Shown here in pieces: positions 1-9,800 of a stretch of DNA of 64,000 bases; position 1 is the first letter of the stretch; every line of letters starts with the position of its first letter. The translations under genes and the position numbers were made by a program. This stretch comes from Bacteroidota bacterium (lineage in GTDB: Bacteria; Bacteroidota; Bacteroidia; Bacteroidales; JABHKC01). The notes under the pieces are model-generated. The model was not told the origin of the DNA. It ran no database searches and saw only the letters and a program-made list of their open reading frames with translations. The stretch is from positions 20,163 to 84,162 of the forward strand of contig JABHKC010000149.1 of assembly GCA_018692315.1 (NCBI GenBank). Reading direction: 5' to 3'.

Positions 1-1
1 T

Positions 2-340
2 TTAGTCCATAGCATAGACGAAGCAAATTACAAAAAAGAATCATTTGATATGCTGGCATTTATTTTTGCCCACAACCCGAATAGGCAAAACCAGCACAGG
101 CAGCTTTTAAATTTTTTGAAGCCTGGAGGAACAGTAATCATTGAGGCTTTTTCAAAAAAGCAGATAAATAATAATACAGGGGGTCCAAAAAATATTGATA
201 TGCTTTTTTCTATTGATGAATTAAAAGAAGATTTCTCTCAATTGAGTGAATTGAAAGTTTGGGAAGAAGAGATTGTTCTTGATGAAGGGAAATTCCATAG
301 TGGAAATGCTGCTGTCGTTAGATTGATTGGAAAGAAGTAA
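2..340 (+). CDS. SAM-dependent methyltransferase, C-terminal part (cut by window edge)
   Basis: The reading frame is open from base 2, so the gene begins outside the window and only about 112 residues are visible. The segment matches the C-terminal half of class I SAM-dependent methyltransferases of the TehB-like type: a strand-4 region (ESFDMLAFIFAH), then NFLKPGGTVIIEAFSKKQ, which is the usual strand-5 'L+PGG+++IEAFS' signature, then a segment like the end of the fold. The SAM-binding glycine motif lies upstream and cannot be checked. The substrate cannot be told. No gene follows for 337 bp (341-677), a stretch holding only AT-rich sequence and the trxA promoter. Confidence 0.8.
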   Translation, partial: LVHSIDEANYKKESFDMLAFIFAHNPNRQNQHRQLLNFLKPGGTVIIEAFSKKQINNNTGGPKNIDMLFSIDELKEDFSQLSELKVWEEEIVLDEGKFHSGNAAVVRLIGKK

Positions 341-626
341 ATTTAGGTCTCAATTTATACACATTGAATAATCTATGTAAATTAGTCCCTTACAAAAATT
401 GCTATAATCCTTTCAGGATAAGAAATTTTGTAACTGTTCTTACAAACATAGCGTTTTCATAAAGATTGAATAAAAGCAAAAGGAAATCTTTTTTCCAGCA
501 CTTCAAAATATGATTTAGCCTTTTGCAAAAAAAAGTTAGCACTCTAAACCTATTATAGTCTCATTTGACTACAAAACTTCAAATAAGAAATTTATCTTTT
601 TTATAAAAATCAATAAAATTAATTAT

Positions 627-634
627 TAATTTTG
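627..634 (+). promoter_or_regulatory. Putative -7 promoter element of trxA
   Basis: TAATTTTG matches the Bacteroidota -7 consensus TAnnTTTG and lies 43 bp before the trxA start. I see no matching TTG at the -33 distance, so this is only a probable promoter. Confidence 0.35.
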
Positions 635-677
635 GCGCTTGTTAAAACTAATTTTTGTGCAATTTAAATAAAAAGAA

Positions 678-995
678 ATGACAGTTGAAGTTAATGACAC
701 TAATTTTGAGGAAAAAGTAATCAATTCAAATGTTCCAGTTTTAGTAGATTTTTGGGCAGAGTGGTGTGGACCTTGCCGAATGATTGCTCCGATTATTAAT
801 GAACTTTCAGAACAATATGAAAATGAAGCTTTAATGACAAAGCTTGATGTGGATACAAGCCCCGAAACAGCAGCAAAATATGGAATAAGAAATATTCCAA
901 CAATTTTGCTTTTTAAAGACGGAAAAGTTGTTGACAAACAAGTCGGTGCTGTACCTAAATCAATTTTAATCAAAAAAATTGACAATCTTTTGTAA
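678..995 (+). CDS. trxA: Thioredoxin
   Basis: A 105-residue thioredoxin, the cytoplasmic disulfide reductase that passes electrons from thioredoxin reductase to ribonucleotide reductase, peroxiredoxins and others. The active site WCGPC is at residues 29-33 within VDFWAEWCGPCRM, and the cis-proline segment IRNIPT follows near residue 75, both as in classical TrxA. The length is standard and there is no signal peptide, so it is cytoplasmic. It appears to be a single-gene unit with a TAnnTTTG element 43 bp upstream and a hairpin after its stop. It converges with ppa. Confidence 0.96.
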   Translation: MTVEVNDTNFEEKVINSNVPVLVDFWAEWCGPCRMIAPIINELSEQYENEALMTKLDVDTSPETAAKYGIRNIPTILLFKDGKVVDKQVGAVPKSILIKKIDNLL

Positions 996-1017
996 ACCCC
1001 TGATCATTAATTACTAT

Positions 1018-1045
1018 TTCCCAATTTGTAATTGCAAATTGGGAA
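1018..1045. terminator. Hairpin between convergent trxA and ppa
   Basis: A perfect 11-bp inverted repeat (TTCCCAATTTG at 1018-1028 with CAAATTGGGAA at 1035-1045) separates two convergent genes. It could end transcription from both sides. There is no strong T run, so efficiency is uncertain. Confidence 0.5.
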
Positions 1046-1057
1046 TTAGTATTAACT

Positions 1058-1726
1058 CTATCCAAACATAGTTTCCAGATTACTAAATTTCTTCTTGTAA
1101 TCTAACATTCCATTTTTAATTATAGTGTGAGCTTCCTTTGTTCCGTAAACATGGGTAATCTCAGAATTTCTTTTGCCGGTACTTGGCATATCTTTATATG
1201 TTAAAAAATAATGTTTTAGCCTTTCTATTACAATATCGGGACAATCTGAAATATCTTCATAAGACCCATAAAAAGCATCATTATTTAGCACAGCTATTAT
1301 TTTATCATCAGCTTCGTTATCATCTATCATTCTAAAACCACCTATTGGACGAGCCATAACAATTATATTCCCGTGAGTTATTTGTTTTTCTGTAAGTATG
1401 CAAATATCAATTGGGTCTTTGTCGCCAACAATCTCAGGACGGTTCAATGCTTTACGACTAAGTTCTGCAACACTGTTAGAACTATAGGTTTGAGGAATAA
1501 AACCGTAAAGTGCAGGAACAACATTCGAATATTTCTGTGGACGATCTAATCTTAAATAGCCGCTATCTTTGTCAATTTCATATTTAACCGTATCGGTAGG
1601 TACCATTTCAATGAAACTTGTAATAACATTCGGGGCATCTTTGCCCAAATCTATTCCATGCCACGGGTGAGATTTATAACGAAGCCCCATCAATTTACCA
1701 ATTTGTTCCATTATATTATTTCTCAT
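1058..1726 (-). CDS. ppa: Inorganic pyrophosphatase (family I)
   Basis: A soluble family I inorganic pyrophosphatase of 222 residues, which hydrolyses pyrophosphate to phosphate and so drives biosynthetic reactions. The family signature D-x-D-P-x-D is visible as GDKDPIDICIL near residue 101, with the downstream metal-binding segment ARPIGGFRMIDDNEADDKIIAV. The protein is longer than the roughly 175-residue E. coli enzyme, in line with the longer form common in Bacteroidota. The start at MRNNIMEQ is the upstream choice. The internal Met6 would also fit and would change only five residues. Confidence 0.95.
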   Translation of the reverse strand: MRNNIMEQIGKLMGLRYKSHPWHGIDLGKDAPNVITSFIEMVPTDTVKYEIDKDSGYLRLDRPQKYSNVVPALYGFIPQTYSSNSVAELSRKALNRPEIVGDKDPIDICILTEKQITHGNIIVMARPIGGFRMIDDNEADDKIIAVLNNDAFYGSYEDISDCPDIVIERLKHYFLTYKDMPSTGKRNSEITHVYGTKEAHTIIKNGMLDYKKKFSNLETMFG

Positions 1727-1824
1727 AATTTTTCTTTTAACTTTATTTTCTAAAACATGTGCAAAATAACAGCTTTTTCGTTGTTATTCCAATATAAAAA
1801 CAATATTATTTGCCGAAAAGCAAT

Positions 1825-2889
1825 TTAAATGATTTGATGAACAATTCCACCACAATTGTCGGATTTTGCCCCAGTTACAGATGACAAACAATTTGTCTCA
1901 TTTCTGACTCTTAACAATCCGAGAAAAGCGAAAATTAAAGCTTCTTTGTAATCAATAATATCTTTCTCAGGGACAACAATTTCTTTTTCAGTTTTTTGTT
2001 GAAGCAAGTCAATCAAAAAATTATTGTGTGCACCGCCACCGCTAATCAGAATTTTTTCACCAAATTTGTCATTAAAGGTTTTTACTATCTGAATGACAAT
2101 ATGCTCATAAACAGTTCGTAGCCTATTTTCAATTGAAATTGATGATGTGTCTATTATCGGTAGAAATTCGCTTTCGAACCATTCCCTGCCCAGCGATTTT
2201 GGAGGCTTTTGAGAATAATAGGCTAGAAAATTCAGCTTTTTTAGCATATCAAAATTAATTTCTCCGGATTTTGCTATTCTCCCATCTTCATCGAAAGGTA
2301 AATTTATTTGAGATGCCAGAAAGTTTATTGCAATATTTGCCGGACAAATATCAAAAGCAATCCTCTGATTATTATATCTATAGGAAATATTTGCAAATCC
2401 CCCAAGATTTATACAGAAATCGTACTCCGCGAAAAGCAATTCATCGCCAATAGGCACAAGTGGAGCTCCTTGTCCACCGTGCGAAACATCTAAAGTACGA
2501 AAATCGGAAATTGTAGAAATTCCGGTTTTAGCAGCAATCACTGAACCATCGCCAATTTGAAATGTTATATTTTTTTCCGGTTGGTGAAAAATTGTATGTC
2601 CATGAGAAGCAATAAATTTTGCATTTTCTCCATTCTTTTCTATAAACTGTTTTACAAGTTTAGCCAGAAATTCGCCATATTCTTTATGAAGAAGAATAAA
2701 ATTGAAACCGGATAAATTATGTGCGTTCTTGAGTCTATTTTTCCAAATTTCAGAATATGGTATTGTTTCAGCTTTAATAATTTCAAAATCGTATAAATCT
2801 TTCGTTTTTCTGAAATTACATAAAGCAATATCAACACCATCAAGCGATGTACCTGACATCAGACCGACTATTTTCAAACTTTCTTCCAT
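1825..2889 (-). CDS. anmK: Anhydro-N-acetylmuramic acid kinase
   Basis: A 354-residue anhydro-N-acetylmuramate kinase, which opens the 1,6-anhydro ring and phosphorylates anhMurNAc during peptidoglycan recycling. The diagnostic N-terminal motif GLMSGTSLDGVD (residues 9-20) binds the phosphates of ATP. The family's central block is visible as SHGHTIFHQP and VSHGGQGAPLVPIGD, and the C-terminal nucleotide-binding block is ILISGGGAHN. The length is typical and nothing is missing. It is divergent from ruvA, with 203 bp between the two starts. No other recycling genes are next to it. Confidence 0.96.
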   Translation of the reverse strand: MEESLKIVGLMSGTSLDGVDIALCNFRKTKDLYDFEIIKAETIPYSEIWKNRLKNAHNLSGFNFILLHKEYGEFLAKLVKQFIEKNGENAKFIASHGHTIFHQPEKNITFQIGDGSVIAAKTGISTISDFRTLDVSHGGQGAPLVPIGDELLFAEYDFCINLGGFANISYRYNNQRIAFDICPANIAINFLASQINLPFDEDGRIAKSGEINFDMLKKLNFLAYYSQKPPKSLGREWFESEFLPIIDTSSISIENRLRTVYEHIVIQIVKTFNDKFGEKILISGGGAHNNFLIDLLQQKTEKEIVVPEKDIIDYKEALIFAFLGLLRVRNETNCLSSVTGAKSDNCGGIVHQII

Positions 2890-3059
2890 AAAATTGTTTC
2901 TATTCTCACAAAAACATCAAAAAATTCAGATGCTAAAATTATAATAAAAATAAATTTACTGTTCATCGACAGTAAAAAATATAATGGAATTGCTCAACTA
3001 CAATTAGAAAATTCGAAAAATATTATTAACTTAAATTTCAATTTGAGTTGAAAATAATT

Positions 3060-3067
3060 TACATTTG
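3060..3067 (+). promoter_or_regulatory. -7 promoter element deciding the ruvA start
   Basis: TACATTTG is an exact TAnnTTTG box ending 25 bp before the ATG at 3093. A transcript would begin near 3074, downstream of the more upstream TTG at 3048. This supports the shorter RuvA. Confidence 0.5.
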
Positions 3068-3092
3068 CATTTTTTTTGAAAATCCTATATTT

Positions 3093-3674
3093 ATGTATGA
3101 ATACATTGAAGGGCAATTAGTTGAGCTTACTCCTACATATGCAATTTTAGATTGCAATGGAATTGGCTATTTTGTAAATATTTCGCTAAATACCTATTCA
3201 GAAATCTCTTTAAATTCAAAAATAAAATTGTTTCTACATCAGGCTATCAGAGAAGATGCTCATACTTTATATGGTTTTAAAGAAAAATCGGAACGCGAAG
3301 TTTTTCGGCATTTGATTTCTGTTTCGGGAGTTGGTGCAAACACAGCCAGAATGATGCTTTCGTCAATGAATTCAAACGAAATTCAGCAGGCAATATTGAG
3401 TAATGATGTAACTCAACTAAAAAGCATTAAAGGAATTGGAGCCAAAACAGCTCAACGAATAATTCTTGATTTGAAAGATAAAATTTCAAAGACTTCTGCT
3501 AATGATGAAATTTTTGTTGTACAAAACAATACAGTTAAAGAAGAATCGTTTTCTGCATTAATTATGTTGGGGTTTTCGAAAAATTCGGTTGAAAAAGTTG
3601 TAAATAAAATATTTTTAAAAGATAAAAACATTAGTGTGGAAGACTTGATAAAGAAAGCATTAAAGCAGTTATAG
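3093..3674 (+). CDS. ruvA: Holliday junction branch migration protein RuvA
   Basis: RuvA, the DNA-binding subunit of the RuvAB motor that moves Holliday junctions during recombinational repair. The protein begins with MYEYIEGQLVEL, the canonical OB-fold N-terminus. Two helix-hairpin-helix motifs follow (VSGVGANTARMMLS and IKGIGAKTAQRIILDLKD). The C-terminal three-helix domain (SALIMLGFSKNSVEKVV), which contacts RuvB, closes the protein. I chose the ATG at 3093 over the TTG at 3048 because it gives the family N-terminus and lies downstream of a good -7 box. ruvB is not in the window. sprA follows after a 168-bp gap. Confidence 0.95.
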   Translation: MYEYIEGQLVELTPTYAILDCNGIGYFVNISLNTYSEISLNSKIKLFLHQAIREDAHTLYGFKEKSEREVFRHLISVSGVGANTARMMLSSMNSNEIQQAILSNDVTQLKSIKGIGAKTAQRIILDLKDKISKTSANDEIFVVQNNTVKEESFSALIMLGFSKNSVEKVVNKIFLKDKNISVEDLIKKALKQL

Positions 3675-3842
3675 ATATAAACAAAGCTGTTGAAGTTGAT
3701 ATTTTAGCGACTTCTGTAAAATGCTTCTTACTCAAGATTCCTTACATGCTGAAACGGACTATTTTGAAATAGAGGGAGAGAATGGAAAGGATTTATGGAT
3801 TAATAATTCATAATAATTTAGTAAACAAAAAAGCATATACTT

Positions 3843-6800
3843 TTGAATAGGATATTAAAATATAGTTTAGCAAGTGTAATTATAGTTGGTTTTTGGACCA
3901 TATTGCTTGCTGGCAAATCTAGCGCAATCAATTTTTCTGAAATTTCTTTATATATTCCAGAAGATACAACAGCAACCGGCGATTCGCTTTCGACTGACAC
4001 GCTCGGACCACTCCCTTTTCCTTTTGAAGACGAATCTACATATCCGGTTGATAATGCTGAACAAAACCCAGCATTGTTTTTGAACCGTCCTTCCAATATA
4101 ATTTCTACAGTAGAATATGATGATGAAGCAAATGAATATGTTTTTTCACAAAAGATAGGAACACTAAATTATCGATACCCTTCGAGCATGACTATGGAGG
4201 AATATCAAGAATATGAACAAAGAATTGCAATTAACGAATATTTCAGAGAAAGAGCTAAATCAGAAAGTCTGGGGCATCAATCAGGACTTTTGCCAAAACT
4301 ACACATCGGAGGCGATGTTTTCGATAAAATTTTTGGTAGCAATACAATAAATATCCAGCCACAAGGATCGGCCGAATTGATTTTTGGAATAAATATCAAT
4401 AAAAACGACAATCCGATGCTTCCCGAAAGGCAAAGACGAACAACCACTTTCGATTTTGATGAGAAAATACAAATGAATGTTACTGGTCAGATTGGGGACA
4501 AAATGAATATTCAAACCAATTATAATACAGAATCGACATTCGATTTCGAAAATAAAATGAACTTAGCCTACGAAGGTAAAGAGGATGAGATAATTCAGAA
4601 AATTGAAGCAGGTGATGTAACTTTACCATTATCAGGCTCATTAATTACAGGTAGTCAAAGTTTATTTGGTTTGAAAACCGAACTTCAGTTTGGGAAACTC
4701 CGAGTAACAACAGTTTTTTCGCAGCAAAAAGGCGAAGCATCGGTTATCGAAGTTGAAGGAGGAGCACAACTTAGCGATTTTGAAGTTTATGCCGACGAAT
4801 ACGAAGCAAACAAACACTTTTTCTTATCGCAATATTTTAAGGACAGGTACGATATTGCACTTTCTATACTGCCAATAATTCAATCTGCCGTAAATATCAA
4901 TAAAATTGAAATTTGGGTAACAAACAAATCCGGGAACTTTCAAGAATCAAGAAATATTGTAGGTTTCCTCGATCTGGGAGAGGCAAATAGTTCCGGTGAA
5001 GGAATAAATGAAGACGGAACAAATGTTTTCAACAATAGTTTTATTTCATTAAATTCATATCAAGACTATTTTCCTGACAATGAAGTAAATGACTTGTATG
5101 AAAAAATGACAACTGACTTTTCTGATGTTAGAGATATAAACAATGTATCCACACTATTAGGCCCATTGGCTTATCAATATGATTTTACGGGTGGTCAAGA
5201 CTACGAAAAAATTGAAAATGCAAGAAAATTATCTACTTCAGAATATACATTCCACCCTCAATTGGGTTATATTTCTTTAAATTCTGCACTAAATGCCGAT
5301 GAAGTTTTGGCTGTTGCTTACGAATATACTGCAAGCGGACAAATTTTTCAAGTAGGAGAATTTTCCAGCGAAGTATCGCTCGATAGTTCAAGCTCTACTC
5401 CAGCCCTATTTCTTAAACTGCTAAAAGGAACATATTTATCTCCAACAATTTTGGTTGCTAATAAAAGGAAAATTAATCCTACTTGGGAACTTGTTATGAA
5501 AAACATTTATGCAATTGGTGCATATCAAGTAAACCAACAAGATTTTCAACTTCATGTAATGTATCAGGATGATAAAACCGGTACAGCAGTAAATTATCTT
5601 TCCGAAGGGCAACAACCACCGAGTGGAATAAACGGAGAAATTCTACTAAACGTTCTGAATTTAGATAATCTGAACTCTAACAACGATCCTCAACCAGATG
5701 GAGTTTTCGATTTTGTAAACGGAATAACAATCAATACGTCAAATGGCAGAATAATTTTTCCGGTTAGGGAACCATTCGGGTCGCATTTGCGGAAACAAAT
5801 TAATGATGATGCCATTGCAGACAAATATGTTTTTGAAGAATTATACGATTCAACACAAAGTGTAGCGCGACAAATTGCCGAAAAAAACAAATTCTATCTC
5901 GAAGGAACTTATCAGTCGGCTTCGAGCTCCGAAATTACACTAAATGCCTTAAATGTTCCGCAAGGTTCGGTAAAAGTAACTTCCGGAGGAATGCAACTAA
6001 CAGAAGGACAGGACTATACTGTCGATTATACTATGGGTCGTGTAAAAATTATTAATGAGGGTTTGCTTCAGTCGGGAACCCCAATTAAAATTTCTCTCGA
6101 AAGCAATTCATTATTTAATATTCAGAGTAAAACATTAGTTGGGACTCATTTAGATTATAGAGTTTCAAACGATTTCAATCTCGGTGCAACAATGTTGAAC
6201 TTGACTGAACGTCCACTCACATCGAAAGTAAACATTGGCGACGAACCAATCTCAAACACAATATGGGGTGTTGATGGCACATACAGAACCGATGTTCCTT
6301 TCATTACAAAAGCAATAGATTTTTTACCACTTCTCGAAACCAAGGAAAAATCAACTGTTTCTGTAACCGGAGAATTTGCTCATCTGATTCCTGGACATTC
6401 AAAAGCACTTAGCAAAAGCGGGGTTTCATACATCGACGATTTTGAAGGCAGCCAAACTGCAATTGACATTAGAACGTGGGCTGCATGGGGTTTAGCTAGC
6501 ACTCCACAATTGCAAGACGACATGTTTCCTGAAGCAAGTCTTACCGACAATCTTGCCTATGGTTATAATCGAGCAAAATTAGGCTGGTATAATATCGATC
6601 CTTTATTTCTGCGAGACGAAGGTGTTACGCCAAATCATATATCAAACGACGACCGGTCAAGCCATTATGTTAGAGAAATATACGAAGAAGAGATTTTTCC
6701 GAATAAAGAAAACGCCAATGGAATTCCTACAAGTATAGCAATTTTAAACTTGGCTTATTATCCCGAAGAAAGAGGCCCATATAATTATGATGTAGAACCT

Positions 6801-9800
6801 AACGAATATTCTCATGGAGTTTCTGCCGATGGTAAACTTAATGAACCAGATACCCGCTGGGCTGGAATAATGCGAAAAATTACTACCAACGATTTTGAAT
6901 CGGCAAATGTAGAATTCATCGAATTTTGGATGATGGACCCTTTTGTTGAAAAAGCAGATTCAAATTTTGTTGGAGGAGACCTATACTTCAATCTTGGAAA
7001 TGTTTCCGAAGATGTTTTAAAAGATTCGAGAAAATCATTCGAAAACGGATTACCAACTTTCGATATTCAAACAGCCGAAGATGCAGAATTAGCCTATGTT
7101 GACACAACTAATTGGGGTAGAGTGCCATTAGTGCAATCTTTAGTGAATGCTTTCGACAACGATTTGCAAGCACGCCAGTTTCAAGATGTTGGACTCGATG
7201 GTTTAAGAGATGAGGATGAAACAGATTTTTTTGCAGACTATATACAATCTTTGGCACAGGTAGTTGACTCAAACCAAAATTATTCGTTTTTTGAAGATCC
7301 ATCGAGCGACAATTATCACTATTTCAGAGGAACCGACTATGATAACCAAGAGGTTGGAATTCTTGATAGGTATAAAAAGTACAACGGACTGGACGGTAAT
7401 TCTCCAACCGATGACCAATCTCCTGAGGATTATTTCACTTCCGGAACTATTACTCCAGATGTAGAAGACATAAATGGCGACAATACACTTAGCGAAGCCG
7501 AAAGCTACTATCAGTATCGTATTCCAATCACACGACAAAATTTGCAATACGACAAAAAATATATTACTGATGAAATTGAACATACGGAAACTTTAAAAAA
7601 CGGTCAAAAATCGAAAGTAACATGGTATCAATTCAAAATACCAATTTACGAACCCGAGCAAGTGATAGGTTCAATTTCTGATTTTAAATCAATTCGATTT
7701 ATAAGAATGTTTTTGAAAAACTTCGATCAAGATATTATACTACGTTTTGCAACCCTCGATTTAGTTAGAGGAGAATGGAGGAAATATAATTTATCGCTCA
7801 AAGAAGGTGGCGAAAACCTAATGCACCCTCAACCAACAGATGCAAGTTTCGACGTTTCTGCAATAAATATTGAAGAGAATGGTAGCAAAACTCCGGTAAA
7901 CTATATTTTACCTCCCGGAATTGACAGAGTAATTGATCCAACAAATCCGCAATTGCGTCAATTGAATGAGCAATCAATTGTATTGAAAGTTTTAGACCTT
8001 GCCGATGGCGATGCAAGAGCAGCCTATAAAAATGTTACAATGGATGTTCGTCAGTATAAACGCCTACAACTTGAAGTACATGCCGAAGAAATTAATAATT
8101 ATCCATTGAATGATAAGGAATTATATGTTTTTATTCGTTTAGGGTCTGACTACAAACAAAATTATTACGAATACGAAGTTCCTTTAGTTCTGACACCTCC
8201 AGGAAATTACGATAATGATGAATACGAAGACAGGCTTATAGTTTGGCCTGACGAAAACAGAATAGATTTGCGTTTTTCACTTTTTCAGGATGTAAAACAA
8301 GAACGGAACGATAAAATGCGAGAATCGAATTCAACGGTTCAACTCACAACTCCTTATTACATTATGGATGGCGAAAATAAGGTAACTGTAACAGGAAATC
8401 CTAATTTAAGCAATGTAAGAACAATTATGCTCGGTATTCGAAATCCGAACGATGCTGACAACGACGATCCACATTCCGGAGAAATTTGGCTTAATGAACT
8501 TCGCCTATCAGAATTCGACGAAACAGGTGGCTGGGCAGCAAATGCAAGAGTTATGACTAAACTTGCCGATCTTGGTACAGTTACAGTAGCTGGTAGCACA
8601 AGTAAACCCGGCTTCGGAAGTATTGAAAAGAAAGTAAGCGAACGCCAAAAAGAAGAGATGCTTCAATATGATATTTCTTCAAATTTAGAACTTGGGAAAT
8701 TTTTCCCTCAAAAAGCAGGAATACGAATTCCGGTATATCTTGGATTATCAGAAAGTGTAACAAATCCTCAATATAATCCATTAGACCCGGATATTCCACT
8801 TTCAGCTGCAATAAATAATGCAAAAACACAAGAGGAAAGGGACTCAATAAAACATTATTCTCAAGACTATACTAAAAGAAAAAGTGTAAACTTTACAAAT
8901 GTGAAGGTTACTAAAGGAGGACAATCAAAACCAAAAGTCTATGATTTATCCAATTGGTCGTTAACCTATTCCTACAACGAACTTTTCTCAAGAAATGTAA
9001 ATACAGAATTTAGCTTAAGAAAAGATTATCATGGTGCAATTTCATATAATTACAATACGCGACCGAAAAATATTCAACCATTTAAAAAGTCAAAATCAAA
9101 ATTCCTGAAGTCCTCTGCAATGAGGTTAATCAAAGATTTCAATTTCTATTATTTACCTCAACAAATGTCGTTCAGAACAAATTTGGACAGAATGTATCAG
9201 GAAACAAAACTTCGAAACATCAATAGCCCAAATATCATAATTCCTACAACATTTCAAAAAGATTTTTCATGGAACAGAATGTACGACCTAAAATATGACC
9301 TTTCAAGAACTTTCAAACTCGATTTTTCAGCAACAAATATTGCAAGGATAGACGAACCGGAAGGAAAGATTGACAAAGATGATGATGATTATGAATGGAA
9401 AAGAGACTCAATTGTTCAGAATTTATACGATTTTGGACGAACAACAAATTACCGACATTCGATAAATGCAAACTGGAATGTTCCAATCAATAAAATACCA
9501 ATTTTAAATTTTATGTCGGCAAATGCACGCTACAATGCTACCTACGATTGGACAACCGGCCCAATTATGCCAGACTCATTGAATATCGATTTAGGGAATA
9601 CTATAAAGAATTCGAATACTTTGCAAGTTACACCACAAATAAATTTTCAGAATTTATATAATAAGGTTAAGTATTTGAAAGAGATAAATAAAAAATATAG
9701 AAAAGGTAAAAGTAGGAATAACAAAACCACAAAACAAAAAGAAAAGGAAACAGAATTAGTAGTTTATGAAAAGAAAAACGTAACATTCAAATCTAATGTT

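Noticed and set aside
2955..2976. 8-bp hairpin (TTTACTGT/ACAGTAAA) between anmK and ruvA
   Set aside because: Short and in a divergent promoter gap; not distinguishable from chance in AT-rich DNA.
3721..3813. Short frame MLLTQDSLHAETDYFEIEGE between ruvA and sprA
   Set aside because: It encodes only 30 residues, with no promoter or known family. It may be a relic, but I cannot support a gene.
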